Part shown: one piece after another, positions 11,187 to 22,060 of the stretch
Layout of the letters: each line of letters begins with the position of its first letter
Numbering within the stretch: the stretch's first letter is position 1
Assembly (NCBI GenBank): GCA_963853835.1
Contig: OY970823.1
Location: 62,815,845-62,879,844 of the forward strand
Length of the DNA stretch: 64,000 nucleotides
Origin: Calendula officinalis
Lineage: Eukaryota; Streptophyta; Magnoliopsida; Asterales; Asteraceae
Reading direction: 5' to 3'
The notes under the pieces: generated by a model
Told to the model about the DNA's origin: nothing
Databases searched by the model: none
What the model saw: only the letters and a program-made list of their open reading frames with translations
Translations under genes and position numbers: made by a program

Positions 11187-13056
11187 GGCTACTGGGTATG
11201 GGCACCACATGTGGTGGTGTCTTTTTCTGCCACATCATCTCAGCAACCACACCACCACCACACCACATCATTTGGTGGAAATACCCACCACATCACACCA
11301 TTTTATTTTTCATCTAATATTTTATATAATTTAAAATTACATTACATTAAATAAAACTAAAATGACAATACTTTAAATTAAAATGAAAATACTAGAAATT
11401 AAACATTAAAATACTAGAAATTAAACATTAAATTAAAAATTACAATAATTAAAATAAATTATCACTCTTCATCGTCTTCATCGTCGGCATGCGCGTTGTT
11501 GCAGAGATGGTCCGCCAAGTCCCGTCGAAGTCGTTCGTGTGCTGTTTCGTCTCGAATGTCGACAACCCTGTGCAAATACTCTGCACTTCCCGGTACATAC
11601 AAAGCATGTCGGGGACAGTCCGGCACATATGGAGAAATCATCCGACCATTATCTTCGACAACCATATTATGCATACAACACATGCATACAAAATATATCT
11701 TAATTTTTCAAGGTTATATGAACGGGCCGCGTTTTTGACAATGTGTCACTTCGACTTTAAAACTCCAAAAGCCCGTTCCACATCCTTACGTGCAGATTCA
11801 TGTTTTTTGGTAAACAAGACCTCTTTTGGATCAACTGGATGTCGGTAGGCTTTGACAAACGTCGCATGACGAGGATATATATCATCGGTAAGGAAATAAC
11901 CGAATCTATATGGATGGCCATTCACCGTAAAATGAGCATCGGGTGCCTTTCCTGATAACAAGTCGTTGAATATTGGTGACTGATCAAGCACATTAATATC
12001 ATTATTAGAACCCGCAACCCCAAAGTAAGCATGCCAAAACCATAAATCTTGGGAAGCAACAGCTTCTAATATCAACGACGGTACTCCATGATGTCCACCG
12101 GTGTACTCACCTCTCCACGATTGTGGACAGTTCCTCCAATCCCAGTGCATACAATCAATGCTACCAAACATTCCAGGAAAATCATGTCTCTCTTCGTGTG
12201 CCTCATATAATTTTTGAACATCGGTTACTGTTGGTTTTCGCAAATAAATAGGTCCGAATATTTCCAAAACCCCTTGTGAAAATCTATACATACTTTCCCT
12301 AACAGTTCTTTCAGACATGCGTAGGTACTCGTCAAGAGAGTCAGTGGATGACCCGTAAGCCATAGCTCGAATTGCTGCAGTACATTTTTACAAAGCAGTG
12401 AATCCCCGCCTACCTCTAGCATCATATCTCAATTGAAAAAAAGGACACCTGTTTTCTAATGCGGTACATATGCGCATAGATAAATTTCTGGACAGACGAA
12501 ACCTTCGTTGGAAATTGTTGTCGTCATAAACAGGATCATCCGCAAAATAATCTCGGTATAGCATGTCGTGTCCAGCTTCTCGATTTCTATTTAGCTTCGC
12601 GGTTCTAGTGTCAAAGACTTCTTCACTTTCATCGGAGGATATATCATCGAGGAGTTCTGAGTACATTGTTAGCATAAACGCGTCATCATCGTCAGATGAT
12701 GAACCAAGATAATTCATTATTTGTGAGTTGGAGTATTTTGGTAGAGTTGTGGTGTGTTTTGGTAGTGTTTTGGTAGTGTTTTGAGTGTTTTATATAGGAA
12801 ATAAATAAATTAATTTATTTTATTTTATTTTATTTTATTTTATTCACCAACGGCTATAATAGTCGTTCAAGGGCTATATTTTACGTTCAAATAGATCAAA
12901 CAACCGCGTGGAGGGGCTTTGCCCGTTGCGGTCTCCACCCACGCCGCACCCCAACGCCGTTGGGGGGGGGGGGGGGCGTGTTCCGGACCAACACCACGCC
13001 GTGGCCGGCCATGTCACACCCCACGCCGGCTTCCCGTGGACCCATACCCTTGAGCC
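11187..13056 (-). mobile_element. Decayed PIF/Harbinger transposon
   Basis: The element surrounds the transposase pseudogene. Candidate terminal inverted repeats are GGCTACTGGGTATGGG (11187) and, on the opposite strand at 13056, GGCTCAAGGGTATGGG, each followed by CCAC-rich subterminal sequence. The right flank is TTA, the usual PIF/Harbinger target, but the left flank is CGT, so one end has mutated or is misplaced. No Myb-like second gene is visible. A TTTTA microsatellite (about 12812-12845) and a 15-base G run (12962-12976) lie in the 5' part. Confidence 0.6.
11462..12717 (-). pseudogene. PIF/Harbinger DDE transposase pseudogene
   Basis: It matches the DDE_Tnp_4 (ALP1-like) family. The start is at 12717. 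A stop at 12390-12388 replaces the glutamine of the expected L-Q-K-C (CAA to TAA), and the same frame then continues through MAYGSSTDSL (12363). The DDE core is recognisable: first Asp in GSIDCMHWDW, second in FLTDDIYPRHATFV, and Glu in ARKDVERAFGVLKSK. A second stop (TGA for the Trp after SK) lies at 11748-11746. About 60 bases further on, one base is lost before MHNMVVEDNG (near 11683), shifting into the last frame, which ends NNAHADDEDDEE. Two stops plus a frameshift mean it cannot encode a working transposase. Intact relatives cut and paste PIF/Harbinger DNA together with a Myb-like partner. Confidence 0.9.
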
Positions 13057-14291
13057 TTAAAAAAGAAACTATTATCTAATCATAGATCATTAATTGCACT
13101 ATTAGAAAACATCATAGATCATTAACTGCACTATCAGAAACACAGCAAAGGATTTATCAATAGTGATCACTTACTCTTTCTTTAACATAAAAAAGGGAGA
13201 CTAAACCTAGAGCTCTTGCAAACCATCACCCGATGCAAGCAATTCAAATAGAAACTATATAAAATCTAGCAAGACGTTATGAAGAGTGTAAAAAACAAAT
13301 CAAAGCAACAAGTATGAAACAACACATGAATGTCTTCAAACAGTGATCACTAATTATAATGCAACAAACACGACATGTATGTTCTGTTAAATATATAAAA
13401 GAAACATACATTTACCTATAGGAATCTATTAACGGTGATCACTAAAAAATTTAAACAATGGTTGGTCTGAGCTATTTTTTGCGTGTCTAAAAATAATGTT
13501 ACAAAGAAACAAGGAGAGAATGGTGTATGTTAAAGATGAGGAATGTGTAATATATATTGTAACTTGATTAATAAATATGCAATTTTCCTCGAGGACCTCG
13601 ACTATTAACTTTTCAAGTACCATTTCGAAATTCGAATTATCAAAACCCAATTAACTCAACTAGCTTAACTTGAAACCTAAACAAATTGGCCAATCCCTAA
13701 CAAATACAAGAGCCCGAAAGATCTCATCTGTAATAAATGAAAAAAATAAAGGACCATTTTGAGTAAAACGGAATTCTAAAGGAAGAATAATTAATTGCAG
13801 TTTAACCAATTTTTTATACGAGGAAACATCTAATCGCATAGAAATAGTTCATGGCTTCAAGCAACCCAAAAACGACGTGTCATTGAAAATTGACAATAGC
13901 ATTATGACATTTGGCACAGTGTCGTTTTCTAGTAGCTCACGTGACACCAACGGTGACGCCTATTCAGTTTATTTAAAAGTGTCAAACCTCCTCAATTTTT
14001 AGTTCAGTTTTCCTTTTTTATAATTGGCACCAACTCGTCACTTTTTATTTGTTTTTCAATCTCTTCCGATAAATGATAAGGTAGAAGTCGCGGATTTAAA
14101 GATGGGGAAGGAAGGAGGAAAGAGATTTTTATTATTTTTCTTTTTTAATATTTAGAAATTATTTTTTCTTTTATTTTTAAATATATTAAAATTTGTATTT
14201 AATTAAAAAATGGTGACTGACAATGATGTGACAAAACTGAAAAGAGAAAGAAATGATGTTGACATTAATTTGTCAGTAGGGACTAGGGAGT
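13057..14291. other. Intergenic, no gene recognised
   Basis: AT-rich DNA with a repeated short segment ATCATAGATCATTAA / ACATCATAGATCATTAACTGC near 13079-13125. The frame at 13429-13650 has no recognisable domain. Confidence 0.45.
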
Positions 14292-14566
14292 AGGGGTGAC
14301 CATTGTCCAGCAACCAGATTGAACCGAAACAAATAATGGTAAATTTTCAAAATCTAACCGATTATATGTTTTCGGTTTGTTTCGTTCGATTCAGTTTCAA
14401 TTTAGTTTTTAAGCCAAAATGCTCACCCCCTATCCGAGAACCGAACCAAACCGAACCGAAACTGAAAATTATGAAATTACAAACCAAAAACGAAACCACT
14501 TACATATTTTTGGTTTCGGTTGGTTTTTCAGTTCGGTTCGATTTTTCGTCCCAAATGTTAACCCCA
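14292..14566. mobile_element. Decayed hAT-like MITE with AACCGAACC repeats
   Basis: The left end TAGGGGTGACCATT resembles the TAGGGGTGAGCA ends of the intact element at 36972. The right end, reverse complement, reads TGGGGTTAACATTT. The interior carries subterminal AACCGAACCAAACCGAACCG and its complement. The flanking octamers CTAGGGAG and (after removing the inserted LTR) GTAAGGAG match at 6 of 8 positions, a plausible worn target duplication. Frames inside are repeat translations, not genes. Confidence 0.45.
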
Positions 14567-14568
14567 GT

Positions 14569-16913
14569 TGTAACACCGCAAATTTAAACCCGATTTTTTT
14601 TTTAAATAGCAGAAACGTAATATTTAAACCATAATAGTTAAGGCATTTTAGAAAACACAACTTCAAATATAATATTAATCAAAGCATCAAAACGGTTTAA
14701 CATGTTACTACCGAAACGGCTCGATTACAAAATACTATCAGAGCATCCATTGGTCAACCATTCCTAACAAGCACCCCGTGACCCGCCCAACAACCGAACC
14801 TGCAAAAGAGTCAACGAGGGAGAGATTAGCTAACAGCTAAGTGAATGAACTTAAACAACCAATATATAATAGAACAACTGATACAAATTCACACTTTCCC
14901 GATTAGTTAATTTTGAAGAGTAACGGCGGTTCGGCCGAACATTTAAATCATTGTCGGCCTAACAATGATAACCGATGGCCCTTTACTCAAAGACAGTGTG
15001 TACCCCCTTAGAACAACCAGTGCTTCTAAGGGCGATACACCTTGTCAATAGTAAACTTCTGCCCAGTAGAATGTTCCGATTACTGACCTCTTCCCCAAAT
15101 GTGCACATAATTAATTACCGAATTATTTATACCCAAGTGTGGGCTTGCAATAAACATTGCAACCAAAAACCAAAACCCGAGAAAGTTCTCATCGAAAACA
15201 TCGCACGAAGAAATTTTCACTGCGATCCCCAAAGTTCGTGCTGCACGAAGAATGCTCGTGCTGCACGAACCCTCTTCGTGCGGCACGAAAAACTTCGTGG
15301 GCACGAAAACGAGTTTCTGTCCAAGCTCGTGGCACGAAAACTCAGGTTCGTGCCACGAAAACCGAAATCCTGCATTTTACCAAAGTATCCAATTTCTACC
15401 CAAAATGTACACATATAGATTGAAGGCTAAATTCACTCACCCTACAACCGCAATCCTTCCAAACTCAGTTGTCTTATATCACTGAGTTTGCTTCCCAATT
15501 CCTGTACATAAAATGAATACCGAATTAGAACCGAATTCCACCAATTAAAGATAACAAGACAAATATGGTAAAAGGTTATTAATTGCATAATTTTAACATG
15601 ACCAATACACTTGTAACTTATCCAACTAAGAAATGGTCATACCAACAACTTCCAAATCAAAGTCTATCAAACTTTATGCATTTATAACAATTATAATTCA
15701 AACGGGTCAAAATTACCGAATCAACGACCAATTCCCATAAATCTCAACAACTAGTTATAGAATACTACCATATCATAGATAATGACCAAATATCATTCTA
15801 AGACTTCCCAACTATCATAATTATACTTCTAATGTCAAGTGTAAACCAAACAATGCATTTTTAATCCAATTTAGCATATTAGGCACAAACGGGTCAAAAC
15901 CGAACAATTTATCATAACACTTTCCAAATCCAAGACCAACATATCAACTAACATTTACATACCATTTTATGATTAACTTGACATCTTAGATATAAAGTCA
16001 AACTTCAGATTTGACCAAAACCAAGAATCCATAAAATTGACTAGTTTTATGTCTAAAAATCCAATTAGCCAAACACCACCAAATCTCATAACAATTTCTC
16101 ATAAACCCTAACTTTTACTTATATAATTCTAGTTAACACTTCCCTAACATGAATTAAGCATAATAATAACAATTTCAAGAATTTGGGCAAAACTCATCTT
16201 CTTCCTCAAGAACACAACAATGGTGAATTTCATAAACCCTAATCAAATCAAGTTTCTACTAGTTGCTTTCACCTCTAATACACCTTACAAACATAGAAAA
16301 ATGCATAATAGTTCATCAATTCAATCAATTTAAGCATAACTTCACAAAACTTACCAAAGCTTCAAGAACCCTAATTTTCTCCAACAACAAATCAAGAACA
16401 CAACAAGGGAAGGATAGTTTACCTACTACTTTCCCTAGAATCCGAAAATCAAAGGAAGGTGAAGAGGAAATCAAGACAATTCTTCAAGCATGCAATTTTT
16501 CTTCAAAGAAATGGGTTTTTGTGAAGTGTGTGTGTGTGTGAATGTCGAAATAAGCAGGCAAAGAGGGTGAGTCACAAATCAAATACACACACTCACCAAA
16601 CACGTGCCCTTTTTGTGGGCTAAAATCTAATTTTTTTTATTAAAACACAGTATTAATACCTGTTATCTAATTATACCCTGATATATTTTAAGACCAAAAC
16701 GACCTCTGATTTACACAACGAAAATATATTTGGAACCCAAATTCAAAAGAGAATCTAGATATATAAATATCACTAAATAATCAAAACATTTCAGTTTTCA
16801 CTAATTTTAACCCCATGGTTAAAATACAATTAAATCAAATAAAATTAAATAAAATAATAAATTATTATGTACCAGAAGTAATAAAATAATAGGCCGGGTC
16901 TCAGGATGTTACA
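14569..16913 (-). mobile_element. Solo LTR (probably Ty3/Gypsy), TSD CCAGT
   Basis: This 2345-bp block begins TGTAACACC and ends GGATGTTACA, so it has TG...CA ends, and is flanked by perfect 5-bp duplications CCAGT at 14564-14568 and 16914-16918. No internal gag-pol or second LTR is present, as expected after recombination between two LTRs. The minus orientation is inferred: that strand starts TGTAACATCCTGAGACCCGG, like Gypsy LTRs. It landed in the right end of the hAT-like element. Frames inside (for example 14975-15418) show no protein family. Confidence 0.8.
15228..15360. repeat. Short palindromic CGTGC...GCACG tandem repeats
   Basis: Within the solo LTR, TTCGTGCTGCACGAAG, GCTCGTGCTGCACGAACC, TTCGTGCGGCACGAAA and related units follow one another, each a near-palindrome around a TGC/GGC centre. 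About seven units are recognisable. They give the spurious CTR/CGT-type peptide repeats in all frames here. Confidence 0.75.
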
Positions 16914-16918
16914 CCAGT

Positions 16919-18623
16919 AAGGAGATGTTGAAATATATTCTGTCACAATATTAAATTAACCAAATAACCAAATGAAATATACTAACATGAAATTGACGAA
17001 AATGAAAACGAACCGCACAGAATAGTTATCTCTGTCCTTAAAGTTTTATACATGCTTATACTATACAAGCCTCAAACGCATACACCCAAGATTTGATGCA
17101 GTTTGGACGGTATGTTTCAACATCAACGAAACACCGCACAATACGAAGATGATTACTCGGAAAAACAGTAAGAACAGAAGCAGCCAGAGAAGGAGAGTGT
17201 TTCTGTGATTTTTGGTGTGTTAGAATGAACAACATGCGTTCCCTTTTATAGTCGAGCAATGATACCGAAAATCAAACGTTCGTTTTAATGCAGAGAATTA
17301 AAAATGATATTCAATAGTAAAAAATAAACGGGCAGTATCAATGCAGCGAATATAAACGGAATCGTTGTTAAAAAAACGGCTTGGAGAATTAACAAAGTGC
17401 GCCTAAATCACGTCATTTTACGTCATCGGTCTCGGCTCGGCGCGTCGCGCATGTGGGTCTAGTCTTTAATCCTCCACTAAAGTCTTTGAAAGCTTAAGAA
17501 ATTAAATGCCTTATAAACCTATTAATTGTTCTTTCTCCCTCTAATGTGGGAATTTCCCAACTTGCAAGGATTAATTAATATAAATATTAATTATATTTCC
17601 AACGGAAACAAAACTAATAAAGTACGTAAGAAAACGCACACGATTGGAGGAATTAGTAAATCGACACTGCCACCTAGCTAAGTTACCACTGCTTCTTTTT
17701 ACAATTTTTTATTAAATATCTTTTTCTTATTTAATCTAGTTAACTCAAGAATTAAGGATATGCATGGAAAAGTGGCGGGGGTAATTTGGGTAATTAAAGG
17801 TAGGAACAACGTGGTGACTGGTGAGTGTTTGGGGGGCAACATTGATTTTGGCGACATAAATAAGTGGCGGGTTACGTACTTCCATGCGTTGCATTTGTTC
17901 TTTTCCAGTTTTGTCCTCCTTCCCCCGTCTGCATTCATTTTTAAATCTGAAAAATAACTCAAACTAGTTGTTTTTTTTTTCTTTTCTTTCACACATGTTT
18001 TAGTATGGTGATTTGCTCAGTTCCGGGAGTTTATATGATAATTATAAAATCGTTACTTCGTTAGTTTGCTGTCATGTTAACAAAATTGGTTTATCTATAA
18101 TTATCGATGTTTATATCTTAATTCTAAAATATAGAAATATTTACAAAACTATTGATACAAATATCGTCTTTTTAGAAGAATTACTTATTTTAATTGTACG
18201 TAATCACATGCAGTTTGAAATTTGGATTATACGTTGGCAATGTATGTTCATACACACGTTAATGAATTTTCTGTATAGAAAACATTTAATTTAATAGTTA
18301 TTCCCTTATAACCCTTCAAAACAAATACTCAGTAGTATATATCAACGAAAATAAAGTTTTTATATACGAAGTATTATTTTTTCTAAATTAAAAAATTAAT
18401 GATAATAGATTTTAGAAATTTATAAAACAAAAATAATGTTATCTTTCTTTTAAAAGGTAAAACTTATTAAAACTTCAAGCGGGGACCAAAAATCTTCTTG
18501 TTATCTTATAACGATTGGTAATGTATAAGCCTTGAGGACCGACTTTCTTTGGCATTAAAATATTTGCATTCATGTAGCTCGAAACATATAACCTTACAAT
18601 TTTTTTAAAACAATCTTATAAAA
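16919..18623. other. Intergenic, LTR-like remnants
   Basis: No gene recognised. The minus strand from about 17610 (TGTTTCCGTTGGAAATATAA, then GGGAAATTCCCACATTAG) resembles a Copia-type LTR, but I could not place its other end or a target duplication. The frames at 17056-17259, 17699-17992 and 18013-18294 have no recognised family. Confidence 0.35.
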
Positions 18624-18639
18624 TAGATATAAGTGAGTT

Positions 18640-18836
18640 TTTTTTTTTGAACGGCAAGTTAGTATGTCAGTGTTTCGAGCCTAGACAATGACATGCATAA
18701 GGGGCAGTATGCCTTCCCTTGAACCTTCTACCTATGGGGAATAAACCCCACGTCCACGATGTGACTTGAACTCATGACCTTGGCCATGGGTAACACCTTA
18801 TCTTTTCACCAATACCAGTAGGCTAGAATCCTTGGG
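18640..18836 (-). mobile_element. tRNA-derived SINE with a 16-bp TSD
   Basis: On the minus strand an A-box-like TAGCCTACTGGT and a B-box-like GAGTTCAAGTC lie in order and spacing for an internal RNA polymerase III promoter, and the element ends in an A tail (T run at 18640-18649 on the plus strand). The perfect duplication TAGATATAAGTGAGTT flanks it at 18624-18639 and 18837-18852. It is a relative of the SINE at 62384-62572. Confidence 0.85.
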
Positions 18837-18852
18837 TAGATATAAGTGAGTT

Positions 18853-20526
18853 AATTGAAATTTATGAATGTGTGTGACTTGTACAATATCAAAAGGTATT
18901 GTTATAAGGCTACCCTTGTTATAAAATAGATATAAGTGAGTTAATTAAATTAAAATCTTATAAACGGCTTTTTTTCGTTCTTTATTTGCCTTGAAGAAAC
19001 CATTGCGCGCGTAACTTCTTTGCTTAGTCAAATTTAAGAATTTTTTTTATTCTCATCGGAAAAGTGAAGAACAAGAGATGAATAGGCAGAGAGGTAGATG
19101 GCTAAAGACAGAGATTAGGGGAGGAAGAGAGGGGAAATGGGGTGTGGGGTTGGGTAAAAAATTTAATTTTTAATTTTTACCTTTTTAAAATTTTGGTAAT
19201 ATTTTAAAAGTATTTCTTTTATTTCTTTTATAAGTTTTGATATATTAAGCTTTGTGTGTAATTAAATAAGGTGAATTAGCGTTAATGTAGGAAAAATGAA
19301 GAAGAAATGAAGAAATGCCATCGACATGTGTGTCAGTAAGGGGAAATATGATGTGACACTAACACGACGAGACCGAAGGAAAAGAAAAGAGCCAATTGTC
19401 GGGAGATACCTTATGAATTAAGTTTTGATTACTAGAAATCCGATAACTATTTTCAGAAAACAAAGATGACCGAGACAAGTAGATAAATGATTGGCTAACG
19501 AGGATAGAAAAGTTATGGATTATGCATATGATGTTTACAGTTTTATTTTAAATGAAATCAAGTCAGTAGGACGTTGAATGTGCTTCAAATGTGAACTCAC
19601 AATAATAAGTTTTCTAGTGTTTTCTGAAAATAGTTATCGGTTTTCTAGTGTTTTTTTATATAAATCCAAATTAAAAAAGATCATTAAGTATCTTATTTGG
19701 ACAAAATTTTGAAATTTGCAATAATCCAAACACCTCTTTATATTGGTAATGACAAATACAATAGAAACAAGAGTGGTTTTTGTATGACACTAGATTCTAT
19801 AAATGCTTGGTAACTTCTTTTTAGAATTCCAATTGCAATTGGCATCGGGAGTTCGGTTGGTGGATACAAGTCAAAGTTTTGCATCAAACCCAACTTTGAG
19901 CCACTAAATTAAACAAATAATATCATTCAAATTTGATGTCTTAAAACATTGCCTTCCATCAAGGCTTTGAGTATTTCAAGGCTTCCAAATCAGCTAATTA
20001 AGGCTATTTTATTTTGTTAAAACGGATATAAGATATTTTTATGTTTGATTATAATATTCTGTGAGCAATTAGCAATGTTTTCCTCTTTTTTTTTTTTTTT
20101 TTTTTTGAAAATTTTGCCTTAATGGGTTTTCGAGGCGGGTGATGACTTTGCCGAAACTTTCTCCCGTTGTTCCTTTTGTGGCGTTCAAATTTTTTTTTTT
20201 TTGTCATTTTTCTAACTGAAGGTCATCATTACTTTTCGTCACATGAAATATAGGGATCCAAGACTTGTAGCTTAGTATTATTTGTGTTTGGTGTTGCAAC
20301 ACATGACAATTGACATATGGTTATGAGTTAAACAGTGATGAGTGGCGGTAGTAGTAATGATGATGAGTGGTGGTGGTGCATATTGATAGGAATGAAGTGA
20401 TTTTAGGAATACAACTCCATTTAAATGTATAAATAATGTTAAATGAGAAAGTGAGACATGAATAAGAAATCAGTGAGAGTGTAAACAACAAAAACCACCG
20501 CCGGGGATCTCGTCTGAGAAAGGTCG
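18853..20526. other. Intergenic, no gene recognised
   Basis: AT-rich. The SINE target sequence (AAAATAGATATAAGTGAGTT) occurs again at about 18924-18943, about 90 bases past the right duplication, so part of this locus was already duplicated. Long T runs lie near 20086-20106 and 20191-20202. No gene. Confidence 0.45.
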
Positions 20527-20536
20527 GTTGGGAGTC

Positions 20537-21057
20537 GATTTTTTTTCATAAATAGGCTTCATCGGAGTATGGTTTTCACAAATAGGCTCGATTCTTTTTC
20601 GTTTTCAAAAATAGGCTTTCCTGGGTCCCCGAGGCCGGCTTTTCCATTAAAGCATGACTCCTGGAGGCCGGCTTTGGGTTGTTTGACGTGACCAATGAGA
20701 AGAGGGACTCCCCGAGGCCGGCTTCTGAAAGAATGCCTCCTCGAGACCGGCTTTAGGCCACACCCGACGTCTATAAATAATATCACACAACACTTCACCC
20801 ACTTCACCCCTTTAAACATATCAAAAAAAAAATACACTAAAGCCGGCCTCCAGGAGGCATTCTTGCAGAAGCCGGCCTCGGGGAGTCCCTCTTCTCAGTG
20901 GTCACGTCAAACAACCCAAAGCCGGCCTCCAGGAGTCATGCTTTAATGGAAAAGCCGGCCTCGGGGACCCAGGAAAGCTTATTTTTGAAAACGAAAAAAA
21001 ATCGAGCCTATATGTGAAAACCATACTCCGATGAAGCCTATTTATGAAAAAAAAATC
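20537..21057. mobile_element. Mutator-like foldback element, TSD GTTGGGAGTC
   Basis: Two arms of about 220 bp, 20537-20756 and 20837-21057, are near-perfect inverted copies with under ten differences. They start GATTTTTTTTCATAAATAGG and flank an 80-bp loop. The perfect 10-bp direct repeat GTTGGGAGTC (20527-20536 and 21058-21067) fits a Mutator-type target duplication (usually 9-11 bp). Each arm holds four GGCCGGCTT/GACCGGCTT motifs, alternately preceded by TCCCCGAG and TCCTGGAG or TCCTCGAG. Frames through the arms are not genes. The Mutator assignment rests on duplication size and long TIRs only. Confidence 0.8.
20772..20780 (+). promoter_or_regulatory. TATA-like motif in the foldback loop
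   Basis: TATAAATAA lies in the loop between the two arms, followed by a C-rich and CACTTCACCC-repeated stretch like a plant 5' leader. If active, transcription would run into the right arm. Position and sequence are seen; activity is inference. Confidence 0.35.
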
Positions 21058-21289
21058 GTTGGGAGTCACAGCCTAAAGTTTTTCTGCCAATTTTCCGTTA
21101 CCGGCGCCAATTATGCTTCTCTTCGTCACGTGACTGACATGCGTGCCCATTCACGTCACGTGACACTGACCTCTATAATTTTCAATTTACCCCTTGTGGT
21201 ATTAATTTGTTCGATATTGATTTTCCTTTTAGGAAAGGATAAAGCCTGTATTATTAATTGGATTTTGATAGTGACAGTCACGAGAACTG

Positions 21290-22060
21290 TCGTTAAGTGC
21301 ATAATAGTTGTACATTATTTTACGGATGAATGTACGTGTTATTTATACATGTCTTATGACAACCCTTATATGATTGTCATTATCAAAACTAGGGGTGAGC
21401 AAAAAAAGCGGGTAACCGAGATTGGAACCAGAACCGCTTAGGAGGTTCGGGTTTCTAAAATCATATAACCGTTATAAGAGGTTCCGGTTATCAAAATTAA
21501 GGAACCGTTACCCGCAGGGTAACCGGAACCTGTGGTAACCTAATGCATTTTTATTAAGAAAAATAATATATATTGCAGTTTACACATAAACTGCTAAATA
21601 ATGCATTCATGTGTTCATTGTCAAAAGTCATCAGTTAGTTTGAGTACAATACATAATTTGTTCATTTATAATTTAATTTTAATATATAAAACTTATAATG
21701 AAATCATAGTGATTGAACCTACAGGTTCATGTTTAAAAAGAAAGAACCTATTATCGATGTGCAGACGTGAAAATAATGCCATTAACGAAAGCTAAGTACA
21801 AGAAAGTCAATAAACAGGGTAACCGGAACCGGCACCGGTCCAAAAATTCAGGAACCTGTATTGCAGGTTCCGGTTCCAACATTCAAAGAACCGGCGGTTC
21901 CGGTCGGAACCGGTGGATGCCCGCCTATGCTCATTAAGTGCATAAAAAGTTGTATATTATTTTATGGGGAAGTAGTTCATTAAATGAAGGAGTCGGTTAC
22001 GGATGAATGTGCAAGTTCTTTTGTATATCTTATGACAACCCTTGGGGCTATTATTATCAA
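21290..22060. repeat. Duplicated segment flanking an hAT-like element
   Basis: Sequence 21294-21389 (TTAAGTGCATAATAGTTGTA, then GGATGAATGT, then CTTATGACAACCCTTATATG, then TTATCAAAAC) recurs in the same order at 21934-22057. The second copy has about 30 extra bases. The hAT-like element 21390-21933 sits exactly between the copies. Confidence 0.7.
21390..21933. mobile_element. hAT-like MITE with GGTTCC/GGAACC repeats
   Basis: The left end TAGGGGTGAGCA is identical to that of the intact hAT MITE at 36972. The right end keeps only TGCTCA before running into the duplicated flank. Both subterminal regions are dense in GGTTCC, GGAACC and GGTAACC. No transposase. Confidence 0.65.

Noticed and set aside
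14975..15485. Several overlapping open frames with Cys/Thr/Arg-rich peptides
   Set aside because: They are translations of the CGTGC/GCACG tandem repeats inside a solo LTR; no protein family is visible.
17056..17259. 67-codon minus-strand frame
   Set aside because: No recognised family; it lies in LTR-like intergenic DNA.
20559..20946. Open frames on both strands in the foldback element
   Set aside because: They translate the inverted GGCCGGC-rich arms and mirror each other; no domain or plausible gene structure.
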